The position numbers and the translations under genes are program-made. From contig NZ_JYMR01000011.1 in assembly GCF_000938255.1 (NCBI RefSeq), positions 79,524 to 143,523 on the forward strand: 64,000 bases of DNA, written 5' to 3'. Below the pieces are notes generated by a model that saw nothing but the letters and a program-made list of their open reading frames with translations, searched no databases and had not been told where the DNA came from. Positions within the stretch are counted from its first letter, which is position 1; every line of letters starts with the position of its first letter. Shown here one piece after another: positions 8,975 to 18,466 of the stretch. This DNA is from Bradyrhizobium sp. LTSP849. GTDB lineage: Bacteria > Pseudomonadota > Alphaproteobacteria > Rhizobiales > Xanthobacteraceae.

Positions 8975-10411
8975 CTATGATGTTGCAATGGATGGTGGTG
9001 GCAGAACGCGGCCAGGGTTGAAGAGACCCTTCGGATCGAAGGCCTGTTTCACCGCCCGCATCAGCGCGAGCTCGACCGGCGGCTTGTAGCGGGACATCTC
9101 GCCGGTCAGCGTGCGCCCGACGCCATGCTCGGCGCTGAAGGTGCCGCGCAGCGAGCTTGCGACATCGTTCATGGCGCGGCGAATTCGCTGCGCGACGGCG
9201 TCGCGCTCCGGCACGGCGTCCCACTCGGCAAAGCCAAAGAAGGGAATGAGATGGATGTTGCCGTCGCCCATGTGGCCGACGATCACGAACGGCTGATCCG
9301 GCACGATCGCGCGCACGGCCGCCATCGCCTGGTCGATGAAGGCCGGCACGGTCGACACCGGGACCGCGGTGTCCGACGTCAGGCCCACGCCGGCTTTCTT
9401 GTTGGCTTCCGAGACGCTGTGACGCACCAGCCACATCGCCTTGCGCTGCGCCTCGCTCGCAGCGACGACGCCGTCGCTGACCAGCCCTGCCTCGAGCGCC
9501 TGTTCGAGCACCGTTTGCATCGCCACCGCGAGCGCCGCGGCATCGCCGGTGTCGGACAATTCGACGAGGACATGCCAGGTGTCGATCTCCGCGACCGGAC
9601 AGCGCCGGCCCGGCACCTGCTCCAGCACGAGCTGGATCTGCTTCGCATTCATCAGCTCGAAGGCGGAGAGCCGTGAGCTGCAAGAGGCCTGGAACAGGCC
9701 GAGCACGTCCAGCGCCTTTTGCGGATCATCGACCGCAAGCCAGGCGACGGCCTCCGCCGTCGGCAGTGGATGCAGCTTCAGCACTGCGCCAGTGATGATG
9801 CCCAGCGTGCCCTCGGATCCTATGAAGAGATGCTTGAGGTCGTAGCCGGTGTTGTTCTTGCGCAGTGCGTAGAGGCCGTCCCAGACCGATCCGTCCGGCA
9901 GAACGACCTCCAGCCCGAGCACATTGTCGCGCGTGTTGCCGTAGCGCAGCACGCCGGTGCCGCCGGCATTGGTGCCGATATTGCCGCCGATCTGGCAGGA
10001 TCCTTCAGCGCCGAGGCTCACCGGAAAGAGCCGGCCGGCAGCGGCGGCGGTCTCCTGAATGGTCGCAAGCACGCAGCCGGCATCCACCACCATGGTATTG
10101 TTGACGGGATCGAGCGAACGGATCCGGCGCATGCGCGTCAGTGCGACGATGACCGGCGGCTTGCCCTGCCCCGACGGCGTCGCACCACCGCACAGGCTGG
10201 TGTTGCCACCTTGCGGCAACACCGGCGTTTCATGCGCGACGCAAAGGCGGACGATGGCCGCGACCTGCTCCGTGGTGGAAGGCAGCACCGCACAGAGCGC
10301 CGGCGCCCGAAAACGGCCGCGCCAATCCTCGGTCAGGCCCGCGAGATCCTCCTCGCGAGTCAGCACGGCCGTGTCGCCCAGCAACTGCCTGAACGCCTCG
10401 ATCAATGCCAT
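8975..10411 (-). CDS. FAD-linked 2-hydroxyacid dehydrogenase (VAO family, GlcD/D-2-hydroxyglutarate dehydrogenase type)
   Basis: A 478-residue flavoprotein. The FAD_binding_4 domain covers about residues 35-215 (PQGGNTSLCGG, SLGAEGSCQIGGNIGTNAGG, IGSEGTLGIITGAV) and the FAD-oxidase C-terminal domain the rest, with the metal/substrate motif VGHMGDGNIHL and the SAEHGVGR motif. Such enzymes oxidise D-lactate, glycolate, D-2-hydroxyglutarate or related acids to 2-keto acids, passing electrons to a membrane carrier. First gene of the operon. Both GTG 10414 and ATG 10411 are possible; ATG 10411 is preferred because GGAGG lies 6 bases before it. Confidence 0.92.
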   Translation of the reverse strand: MALIEAFRQLLGDTAVLTREEDLAGLTEDWRGRFRAPALCAVLPSTTEQVAAIVRLCVAHETPVLPQGGNTSLCGGATPSGQGKPPVIVALTRMRRIRSLDPVNNTMVVDAGCVLATIQETAAAAGRLFPVSLGAEGSCQIGGNIGTNAGGTGVLRYGNTRDNVLGLEVVLPDGSVWDGLYALRKNNTGYDLKHLFIGSEGTLGIITGAVLKLHPLPTAEAVAWLAVDDPQKALDVLGLFQASCSSRLSAFELMNAKQIQLVLEQVPGRRCPVAEIDTWHVLVELSDTGDAAALAVAMQTVLEQALEAGLVSDGVVAASEAQRKAMWLVRHSVSEANKKAGVGLTSDTAVPVSTVPAFIDQAMAAVRAIVPDQPFVIVGHMGDGNIHLIPFFGFAEWDAVPERDAVAQRIRRAMNDVASSLRGTFSAEHGVGRTLTGEMSRYKPPVELALMRAVKQAFDPKGLFNPGRVLPPPSIATS

Positions 10412-10458
10412 CACCAGCCTCCGGGACGGGCCGACGTTGGCCCAAACGGCGTCTGCGC

Positions 10459-10481
10459 AAGTAATCGAAATACGATTACTT
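10459..10481. promoter_or_regulatory. perfect palindrome upstream of the dehydrogenase operon, candidate IclR operator
   Basis: AAGTAATCG (10459-10467), spacer AAATA, CGATTACTT (10473-10481): 9-bp perfect arms, 48 bases before the first gene of the operon. It is the only clear dyad in this intergenic stretch and is AT-rich compared with its surroundings. The operon encodes an IclR regulator as its last gene, whose family binds such dyads. A CATAAT box (minus strand, 10489-10494) lies next to it. Binding is inferred, not shown. Confidence 0.6.
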
Positions 10482-10571
10482 CAATCGCATTATGCTGATC
10501 ATGAATTCAGCGTGACAGGGAGTCAAGCGGGGGGCCCTCGCTTCGCGGGGGACGTGCCTCCACACCACAGC

Positions 10572-10674
10572 TGTCATTCCCCGCGAAAGCGGGGAATCCA
10601 GTACGCCGCGGCCTCTCCGTATCCCACTCCTGTCTCCGGAATACTGGATCGCCCGATCAAGTCGGGCGATGACA
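10572..10674. repeat. 103-bp palindromic intergenic repeat, copy 2
   Basis: Same orientation and exact length as copy 1 (2957-3059). Starts TGTCAT followed by hairpin CCCCGCGAAAGCGGGG, contains ATCCAGTACGCCGCGGCCTC and GGAATACTGGATCGCCCG, and ends ATGACA. It occupies the middle of the 380-base gene-free stretch 10412-10791, which otherwise holds the palindrome at 10459 and the terminator at 10745. Confidence 0.85.
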
Positions 10675-10744
10675 CCGAGGGTGAGGAGCAAGCTTCGCGA
10701 ACGACGACGGCGGAGAAGAATTGGGAGCGCGCCAACGCAAAAAC

Positions 10745-10772
10745 AAAAAGGCCGGGATTGCTCCCGGCCTTT
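10745..10772 (-). terminator. rho-independent terminator of the glp operon
   Basis: AAAGGCCGGGA (10747-10757), a 4-base loop and TCCCGGCCTTT (10762-10772); read on the minus strand the stem is followed by TTTTTGTTT. It lies 20 bases after the stop codon of glpV. Confidence 0.88.
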
Positions 10773-10791
10773 CGTCGTTATGCGACCTGCC

Positions 10792-12588
10792 TTATTGCAG
10801 CGAGGCGCGCTTGGGCGGGGTTGCCGGCCACGACTTGATCAGCGTGTCGTAGTCGATCGTTTCGCCCTTCGGCTTCTCGTTGGCGAGCTTGCGCTGCGGC
10901 GCGATGGTGCCGTCCTTCTGGGCCTTGGCGAACCAGAACTCGGCCGACTCCTTCTTGTGCAGCTTCGGACCGCAGGCACCCTGCACGCCCGACTTCTCGA
11001 TACGCTCCATGACGGAGTCTTGCGCGGCGGCAAGAGCATCCATCGCGGCTTGCGGCGTCTTCGCACCGGACGACGCATCGCCGATGTTCTGCCACCAGAG
11101 CTGCGCGAGCTTCGGATAGTCAGGCACGTTGTTGCCGGTCGGGGTCCACTGCACGCGCGCGGGCGAGCGGTAGAACTCGATCAGGCCGCCGAGCTTCGGC
11201 GCACGCTCGGTGAACGACTTGTCCCAGATGTCGGATTCACGGATGAAGGTGAGACCGACATGGCTCTTCTTCAGCGACACCGTCTTGGAGACGATGAACT
11301 GGAGATACAGCCAGGCTGCCTTGCGGCGATCCGCCGGGGTCGACTTCAGAAGCGTGAGCGAGCCCGCGTCCTGGTAGCCGAGCTTCATGCCTTCCTTCCA
11401 GTACGAACCGTGCGGCGACGGAGCCATACGCCACTTCGGCGTACCGTCCGCGTTCATCACGGCGATGCCCGGCTTCACCATGTCGGCGGTGAAGGCGGTG
11501 TACCAGAACATCTGCTGAGCGATGTTGCCCTGCGCCGGGACCGGACCCGACTCAGAGAACGTCATGCCCTGCGCCTGCGGCGGAGCGTACTTCTTCATCC
11601 ACTCCAGGTACTTCGTGATCGAGTAGACGGCGGCCGGACCGTTGGTGTCGCCGCCGCGCTCGATCGACGAGCCGACCGGACGACAACCTTCCATGCGGAT
11701 GCCCCACTCGTCGACCGGCAGACCGTTCGGAATGCCCTTGTCGCCGTTACCCGCCATCGACAGCCAGGCGTCGGTGAAACGCCAGCCGAGCGAGGGGTCC
11801 TTCTTGCCATAGTCCATATGGCCGTAGACCTTGACGCCGTTGATCTCCTTGATGTCGTTGGTGAAGAACTCGGCGATGTCTTCATAGGCGGACCAGTTCA
11901 CGGGAACGCCGAGCTCGTAGCCATACTTGGCCTTGAACTTGGCCTTGTAGTCGGCGTTGGTGAACCAGTCGTAGCGGAACCAATAGAGGTTGGCGAACTG
12001 CTGGTCGGGCAGCTGGTAGAGCTTGCCATCCGGCGCGGTGCCGAACGACTTTCCGATGAAGTCGTTGACGTCGAGCTTGGGATCCGTGACGTCCTTGCCC
12101 TCGCCGGTCATGTAGTCCGACAGCGCGATGGTCTGGCCGTAGCGGAAGTGCGTGCCGATCAGATCGCTATCGTTGATCCAGCCGTCATAGACGTTCTTGC
12201 CGGACTGCATCTGGGTCTGAAGCTTTTCGACGACGTCACCTTCCTGGATGATGTCATGCTTGAGCTTGATGCCGGTCAGCTCGGAGAACGCCTTGGCGAG
12301 CGTCTGCGACTCATATTCGTGAGTTGCGATGGTCTCCGAGACGACGTTGATCTCCATGCCCTTGAAGGGCTCGGCGGCCTTTGCGAACCACTCCAGCTCC
12401 TTCTTCTGGTCGTCCTTCGAAATGGTCGAAGGCTGGAATTCCGTGATCCACTTCTGGATGACGGCATCGTCGGCGGCGCGGACCGGCGCCGAGACGGTGA
12501 ACGACACCGCAACGAGCGCGGCGACGCTGGACATCGTCAGAAAGCTGTTCTTGGTCAATGGACCTTTCCTTCTCCTAAACTGTCGCAT
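10792..12588 (-). CDS. glpV: glycerol ABC transporter substrate-binding protein GlpV
   Basis: A 598-residue exported binding protein, larger than most sugar receptors, as expected for the rhizobial glycerol transporter. The signal peptide spans about residues 1-40 and likely ends at VRA before ADDAVIQ. The start at 12588 (MRQFRRR) is preferred over the ATG 24 bases upstream because GGAGGAACAAC directly precedes it. It is the last gene of glpDSTPQUV, 75 bases after glpU and followed by a terminator. The gene name rests on gene order and on the distinctive partner genes, as described for Rhizobium leguminosarum. Confidence 0.87.
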   Translation of the reverse strand: MRQFRRRKGPLTKNSFLTMSSVAALVAVSFTVSAPVRAADDAVIQKWITEFQPSTISKDDQKKELEWFAKAAEPFKGMEINVVSETIATHEYESQTLAKAFSELTGIKLKHDIIQEGDVVEKLQTQMQSGKNVYDGWINDSDLIGTHFRYGQTIALSDYMTGEGKDVTDPKLDVNDFIGKSFGTAPDGKLYQLPDQQFANLYWFRYDWFTNADYKAKFKAKYGYELGVPVNWSAYEDIAEFFTNDIKEINGVKVYGHMDYGKKDPSLGWRFTDAWLSMAGNGDKGIPNGLPVDEWGIRMEGCRPVGSSIERGGDTNGPAAVYSITKYLEWMKKYAPPQAQGMTFSESGPVPAQGNIAQQMFWYTAFTADMVKPGIAVMNADGTPKWRMAPSPHGSYWKEGMKLGYQDAGSLTLLKSTPADRRKAAWLYLQFIVSKTVSLKKSHVGLTFIRESDIWDKSFTERAPKLGGLIEFYRSPARVQWTPTGNNVPDYPKLAQLWWQNIGDASSGAKTPQAAMDALAAAQDSVMERIEKSGVQGACGPKLHKKESAEFWFAKAQKDGTIAPQRKLANEKPKGETIDYDTLIKSWPATPPKRASLQ

Positions 12589-12663
12589 GTTGTTCCTCCG
12601 TTGCAGCGACAAACTTTATACAGGCCCGGGTTGGTCCCGGATCTGGCCGTCCCTTCGCGAGCG

Positions 12664-12993
12664 TCAAACCGTGCGAAAAATGAGCACGGCCGTGGCCAGC
12701 GAAATTCCACTTGCGAGCCACAGGCTCGAAATCTCAAATCCCTCCTCGCCGATCGGCAACGTCGCGAGTGCGTCGGTGCCGGCGAAGGCGATCCACAACA
12801 GATGGATGACGGCCGCCGTGATCAGCGAGATGAAAAGCCGGTCGCCACGCGTGGTCGGGATGCGCAGCACGCCGACACGCTCGGCCTCGGGGTAGACCGC
12901 GGCAAGCCCGGTCATCACGGCAAGCGTGCAGGCGAGCGCGACAAAGAAGATCGCCGTCGGCAGCGTCCAGGCCATCCATGCGATGGATTCCAT
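12664..12993 (-). CDS. glpU: small membrane protein GlpU (DUF2160 family) of the glycerol transporter
   Basis: A 109-residue protein with three predicted membrane segments (MAWTLPTAIFFVALACTLAVMTGLAAV, LFISLITAAVIHLLWIAFAG, LWLASGISLATAVLIF). The family is found only inside glycerol-type ABC transporter operons, between permease and binding-protein genes, as here. Its role is unknown; it may be an accessory subunit of the permease complex. Ten bases separate it from glpQ. Confidence 0.85.
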   Translation of the reverse strand: MESIAWMAWTLPTAIFFVALACTLAVMTGLAAVYPEAERVGVLRIPTTRGDRLFISLITAAVIHLLWIAFAGTDALATLPIGEEGFEISSLWLASGISLATAVLIFRTV

Positions 12994-13003
12994 TGTTGCC
13001 TCC

Positions 13004-13809
<806 letters not shown>

Positions 13810-13810
<1 letters not shown>

Positions 13811-14712
13811 CACGCGGCTCCTTCCTGCGGCTTCCGGTCATTACCGGCATTGGTCATGACGGTGTAGAAGATCCAGCAGACGATCAGGATGATCAGATTG
13901 TAGACCAGCGAGAGTGCGGCGGCCTTGCCGAGGTCGAACTGGCCGAGCGCGATCTTGACGAGTTCGATCGAGACGAAGGTGGTCGAATTGCCGGGCCCGC
14001 CGCCGGTAACGACGAACGGCTCGGTATAGATCATGAAACTGTCCATGAAGCGCAGCAGCACCGCGATCAGCAGCACGCGGTTCATCTTCGGCAGCTGGAT
14101 CGCCCTGAACACGGCCCAGCGCGAGGCGCCGTCGATTTGGGCTGCCTGATAATAGGCCTCCGGGATCGACTTCAGGCCGGCGTAGCACAAGAGCGCAACG
14201 AGGCTGGTCCAGTGCCAGACGTCCATCACGATCACGGTGACCCAGGCGTCGATCTCGTTGGAGACGTAGTTGTATTCGATGCCGATGGCGTTGAGGACAT
14301 AACCGAGCAGGCCGATGTCGGGCCGGCCAAATATCTGCCAGATCGTGCCGACCACGTTCCACGGAATCAGCAGCGGCAGCGCGAGGATCACGAGGCAGGC
14401 CGCGACAGTCCAGCCGTCGCGCGGCATCGACAGCGCGACGACGATGCCGAGCGGGACTTCGATGGCGAGGATCACCAGCGAGAAGAACAGATTGCGCCCG
14501 AGCGAGGCGAGGAAGCGGCCGCCGAGATCGGTCGAGGGATCGAGCAATTCCTTGAACCAGCCGACGCCGTTCCAGAAGAACTGGTTGTTCCCGAACGTGT
14601 CCTGCATCGAATAGTTGACCACCGTCATCAGCGGCAGCACCGCGGAGAAGGCGACGACCAGGAAAACCGGCAGCACCAGGAACCAGGCTTTTTGGTTGAT
14701 GGTCTTGTCCAT
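13810..14712 (-). CDS. glpP: glycerol ABC transporter permease GlpP
   Basis: A 300-residue MalF/UgpA-like permease with about six membrane helices; the EAA-type loop is EAYYQAAQIDGASRWAVF followed by LPKM. Its ATG at 14712 overlaps the stop codon of glpT as TGATG, showing translational coupling, and its own stop overlaps the start of glpQ. Confidence 0.91.
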
Positions 14713-15797
14713 CAGGCGGCTCCCTCCACCAGAAGGCTGTCGGCGTAGACGTGCACATGCGACGGATCGAATTTCAGCCCGGCGGTGCCGTCGGAGCTGG
14801 TGAAGCCGGCCGGCGCGCGCGCCGCGAGTTTTGCGTCACCGAGGCGCGTGCGCGCGAAGCGAATGCGGCCGAGATCGTCGACGCGTTCGATTTTCGCCGT
14901 GAGCAGGCCGGGTGCCGGCGCGACGGCATCGACGAATTCCGGACGCACACCGATCTCGATCTTGGCGCCCGCCGGCAGGTTGTCATAGCTGCGGTTGAGC
15001 GCGATGACGTGACCGTCGATCCGCGCCTCGCGGCCCCTCACCTCGGCCGGAATGATGTTCATGCCGGGTGAGCCGATGAAATAGCCCACAAACGTGTGCG
15101 CCGGCTTGTCGAACAGCTCGGCCGGCGTGCCGCTCTGCACCACACGACCGTCATGCATGACGACGACGGTGTCGGCGAAGGTCAGCGCTTCGGTCTGGTC
15201 GTGGGTGACGTAGATCATCGTGAGGTCGAGCTCGCGATGCAGCGCCTTCAGCTTGGAGCGGAGCTGCCATTTCAGCTCGGGATCGATCACCGTCAGCGGC
15301 TCGTCGAATAGCACCGCTGCGACGTCGGAGCGCACGAGACCGCGACCGAGCGAGATCTTCTGCTTGGCATCGGCCGTGAGCCGGGTCGCCTTGCGGTTCA
15401 GATAGGGCTCGAGGTCGAGCAGGCGGCCAATCTCGGCGACGCGCTTGTCGATCTCGGCCTTCGGCACGCCGCGGTTCTTCAACGGAAACGCCAGGTTCTG
15501 CCCCACCGTCATGGTGTCGTAGATTACCGGAAACTGGAACACCTGGGCGATGTTGCGCTTCTGGGTTGACAGCGGTGTGATGTCCTGGCCGTCGAACAGG
15601 ATTTTCCCCCGCGACGGCGTGATGATGCCGGAGATAACGTTGAGCAGCGTGGTCTTGCCGCAGCCAGACGGTCCGAGCAGCGCATAGGCACCGCCCTGCC
15701 GCCAGGTCATGGTCACCGGCTTCAGCGCAAAGCTCTCCTGCGGCGCATCATTGCCGCCGTAGGAGTGGGCGAGATCGACGAGGTCAATGCAGGCCAT
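14712..15797 (-). CDS. glpT: glycerol ABC transporter ATPase GlpT (degenerate signature motif)
   Basis: A 361-residue MalK-like ATPase. Walker A GPSGCGKT (42-49), Q-loop Gln88, Walker B AVLFDE (D165, E166) and switch His199 in VTHDQTEA are intact, but the signature LSGGQ is replaced by LTADA (140-144, context LTADAKQKISLGRGL). A TOBE domain follows. As each nucleotide site of an ABC dimer is built from the Walker/switch residues of one subunit and the signature of the other, GlpT can supply a good Walker side but not a good signature. It pairs with GlpS (15810-16886), which has the opposite defect. Not the E. coli glycerol-3-phosphate antiporter also called GlpT. Confidence 0.9.
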   Translation of the reverse strand: MACIDLVDLAHSYGGNDAPQESFALKPVTMTWRQGGAYALLGPSGCGKTTLLNVISGIITPSRGKILFDGQDITPLSTQKRNIAQVFQFPVIYDTMTVGQNLAFPLKNRGVPKAEIDKRVAEIGRLLDLEPYLNRKATRLTADAKQKISLGRGLVRSDVAAVLFDEPLTVIDPELKWQLRSKLKALHRELDLTMIYVTHDQTEALTFADTVVVMHDGRVVQSGTPAELFDKPAHTFVGYFIGSPGMNIIPAEVRGREARIDGHVIALNRSYDNLPAGAKIEIGVRPEFVDAVAPAPGLLTAKIERVDDLGRIRFARTRLGDAKLAARAPAGFTSSDGTAGLKFDPSHVHVYADSLLVEGAA

Positions 15798-15809
15798 GGC
15801 GCACCTCCC

Positions 15810-16886
15810 TCATGATACCGGCGCAGCGACCAAGCGGTCAGCCGCGTCGAACACGAAGACATCATTGGGATCGAGCACGGCGTCGATGGTCTGGCCTGGC
15901 TCGAACTCGTGCACGCCGTGCAGCACCGCAACCCAGTTCGATCCGTCGCGGGTCAAATGCACAAAACTCTCCGAACCGGTGATCTCGGTCACCGTCACCG
16001 TGGCATGAAAGGCATGGCGGTCAGTCTCGCCATTGGCGAGTGCGAGCTGGTGGGCGCGAAAGCCGACGCGATAGGCGCCGTCGGCGAGAGAGGAATAAAG
16101 ACCGGACGCCGGCGCGGCGATGCCTCCTGCATATTGCACGGAACCGTTCTTCTTCTCGATGCCAACGAGATTGAGCGGCGGATCGGAGAACACCTGTGCG
16201 ACGCGCAGCGTCTGCGGCCGGCGGTAAACGCTCGGCGTCTCACCGATCTGGAGCGTCTGGCCCTCCCACATGCAGACCGTGTTGCCGCCGAGCAGCAGCG
16301 CCTCGGTCGGCTCGGTGGTGGCATAGACGAAGATCGCGCCGGAGGCCTCGAAGATGCGCGGCAGCTCGGTGCGCAGCTCTTCGCGCAGCTTGTAGTCGAG
16401 ATTGGCGAGCGGCTCGTCGAGCAGCACGAGGTCGGCGCCTTTCACCAGCGCGCGCGCCATCGCGGTGCGCTGCTGCTGGCCGCCGGAGAGCTGGAGCGGC
16501 GTGCGCTTCAGGAAGGGCTCGAGCCGCAGCAGTCTTGCAGCTTCAGCCACGCGCTTCTCGATCTCCGCGCGCGGTTTGCCCTGCACGCGCAACGGCGAGG
16601 CGATGTTCTCATAGACCGTGAGCGAGGGGTAATTGATGAACTGCTGGTAGACCATCGCGACCGAGCGCTGGCGCACGTCGACACCGGTGACGTCCTTGCC
16701 GTTAACCAGCAGCTTGCCCGTCGTCGGCTTGTCGAGGCCGGCGAGCAACCGCATGATCGAGGTCTTGCCCGACAGCGTCGGCCCGAGCAGCACGTTGAGC
16801 GTGCCGCTCTCGAGCGTCAGCGAGACGTCACGGATGTGCGGGACCCCGTCGACGGTCCGGGTCACATGATCGAGTGTCACGCTCAT
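15810..16886 (-). CDS. glpS: glycerol ABC transporter ATPase GlpS (switch histidine missing)
   Basis: A 358-residue MalK-like ATPase. Walker A reads GPTLSGKT (35-42), signature LSGGQQQR is canonical (133-140), Walker B LVLLDE has D157 and E158, but the H-loop reads YATTEPTEA, so the switch histidine is Thr191. This is complementary to GlpT, which keeps the histidine and lacks the signature. The start at 16886 overlaps the glpD stop as ATGA, while 48 in-frame codons upstream lie inside glpD and are ignored. Twelve bases separate it from glpT. Confidence 0.9.
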   Translation of the reverse strand: MSVTLDHVTRTVDGVPHIRDVSLTLESGTLNVLLGPTLSGKTSIMRLLAGLDKPTTGKLLVNGKDVTGVDVRQRSVAMVYQQFINYPSLTVYENIASPLRVQGKPRAEIEKRVAEAARLLRLEPFLKRTPLQLSGGQQQRTAMARALVKGADLVLLDEPLANLDYKLREELRTELPRIFEASGAIFVYATTEPTEALLLGGNTVCMWEGQTLQIGETPSVYRRPQTLRVAQVFSDPPLNLVGIEKKNGSVQYAGGIAAPASGLYSSLADGAYRVGFRAHQLALANGETDRHAFHATVTVTEITGSESFVHLTRDGSNWVAVLHGVHEFEPGQTIDAVLDPNDVFVFDAADRLVAAPVS

Positions 16887-18433
16887 AAGCGTCCTCCTGC
16901 TTCCAGCAGCGGACTTTGCGGCACAGCGTGGGCTCTGATCCAGTCGTCCAGAGCGGCAATTTCGTCGGCAGATAGTCGCAGGCCGAGCTTGGAGCGGCGC
17001 CAGACGATGTCCTCGGCGGTCACCGCCCATTCGTTGGTCATGAGATAGCGGACCTCGCGTTCGGTCAGTGTCGCACCAAAAGCCTGACCGAGATCGGAGG
17101 CCGATTTTGCATCGCCGAGCAGCTTGATGGCGCGGGTGCCATAGGCCCGCGCAAGCCGCCGCGCATGCTCATGGCTGAGGAAGGGGTAGCCGCGCTGGAG
17201 CTCGCCGATCAGGCCGTCGACCGCCGACACATCCATGTCGCCGCCGGGCAGCGGCCATTTGCCGGTCCAGCCCTCGCGCGCTTTCGCACTGCGAAGATAG
17301 GGCGCGAGCCGCTCCAGTGCCTCTTCGGCGAGGCGGCGATAGGTCGTGATCTTGCCGCCATAGATTGACAGCAGCGGCGAGCCGCCGGGCGTGTCGAGCT
17401 CGAACACGTAGTCGCGGGTGGCGGCCTTGGCTTCGCTGGCGCCGTCGTCATAGAGCGGACGCACGCCGGAATAGGTCCAGACCACGTCCTCAGGCGTCAC
17501 CGGCTTGGCCAGATATTCGCTCGCAGCCGCGCAGAGATATTGGATCTCCTCCACTGTGGCCTTCACCTTGGAGGGATCGCCGTCATAGTCGCGGTCAGTG
17601 GTGCCGATCAGCGTGAAGTCGTCCTGGTAGGGAATGACGAAGATGATGCGGCCATCGGCGTTCTGGAACATGTAGGCGCGGTCGTGGTCGTAGAGTTTTT
17701 TCACGACGATGTGCGAGCCCTGCACCAGCCGCACTTTTGCCTTGGCATTGACGCCAGCGCCACGGCCGAGCACGTCCTCGACCCAGGGGCCGCCGGCATT
17801 GACCAGCGCGCGGGCTTGGATCTGCGAGCGCGCGCCGGTCAGCGTGTCGACCATGCCCACGGTCCAGATGCCGTCGGCCTGACGGATCTCGGTGGCGCGG
17901 GTGCGGGTGCGGATCTCGGCGCCCTTGTCGGCGGCGTCGCGCGCGTTGAGCACGACGAGGCGGGCGTCATCGACGAAGCAGTCGGAATATTCGAATGCGC
18001 GGGTGTAGCGATTCGGGATCAGCGGACGGCCGACCTCGTCGCGCCGGAGATCGACCGAGCGCGTTGCCGGCAACAGATGCCGGCCGCCGATATGGTCGTA
18101 AAGGAAGAGACCGAGGCGCAAGAGCCAGGCCGGGCGCAGGCCGGCGTGATGCGGCAAGACGAAACGCAGGGGGCGGATGATGTGGGGGGCGATGCCCCAG
18201 AGGATCTCGCGCTCGATCAGCGCCTCGCGGACCAGCCGGAACTCGTAATATTCGAGATAGCGCAGGCCGCCATGGACCAGCTTGGTCGACCAGGACGACG
18301 TCCCGCTCGCCAGATCGTTCATTTCGCACAGGAAAACCGTGTTGCCCCGGCCCACCGCATCGCGCGCGATGCCGCAGCCGTTAACACCGCCTCCAATGAT
18401 GGCGAGGTCGAAAATACGCTCCAACAGACGCAT
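16883..18433 (-). CDS. glpD: aerobic glycerol-3-phosphate dehydrogenase
   Basis: A 516-residue membrane-associated FAD enzyme that oxidises sn-glycerol-3-phosphate to dihydroxyacetone phosphate and feeds quinone. The FAD-binding motif is IIGGGVNGCGIARDAVGRG at the N-terminus; further GlpD signatures are SSWSTKLVHGGLRYLEYYEFRLV-type block (residues ~47-70), the motif IPYQDDFTLIGTTD and the C-terminal DAO_C domain. It is the first gene of glpDSTPQUV and overlaps glpS by 4 bases. Just upstream lies a promoter between two inverted CTTTCGTTTTT half-sites, the probable target of the DeoR-type regulator at 19377-20222. Confidence 0.96.
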   Translation of the reverse strand: MRLLERIFDLAIIGGGVNGCGIARDAVGRGNTVFLCEMNDLASGTSSWSTKLVHGGLRYLEYYEFRLVREALIEREILWGIAPHIIRPLRFVLPHHAGLRPAWLLRLGLFLYDHIGGRHLLPATRSVDLRRDEVGRPLIPNRYTRAFEYSDCFVDDARLVVLNARDAADKGAEIRTRTRATEIRQADGIWTVGMVDTLTGARSQIQARALVNAGGPWVEDVLGRGAGVNAKAKVRLVQGSHIVVKKLYDHDRAYMFQNADGRIIFVIPYQDDFTLIGTTDRDYDGDPSKVKATVEEIQYLCAAASEYLAKPVTPEDVVWTYSGVRPLYDDGASEAKAATRDYVFELDTPGGSPLLSIYGGKITTYRRLAEEALERLAPYLRSAKAREGWTGKWPLPGGDMDVSAVDGLIGELQRGYPFLSHEHARRLARAYGTRAIKLLGDAKSASDLGQAFGATLTEREVRYLMTNEWAVTAEDIVWRRSKLGLRLSADEIAALDDWIRAHAVPQSPLLEAGGRL

Positions 18434-18466
18434 CCCCCGGCGACCGCCCGTTCAATCGAGCGGTTA

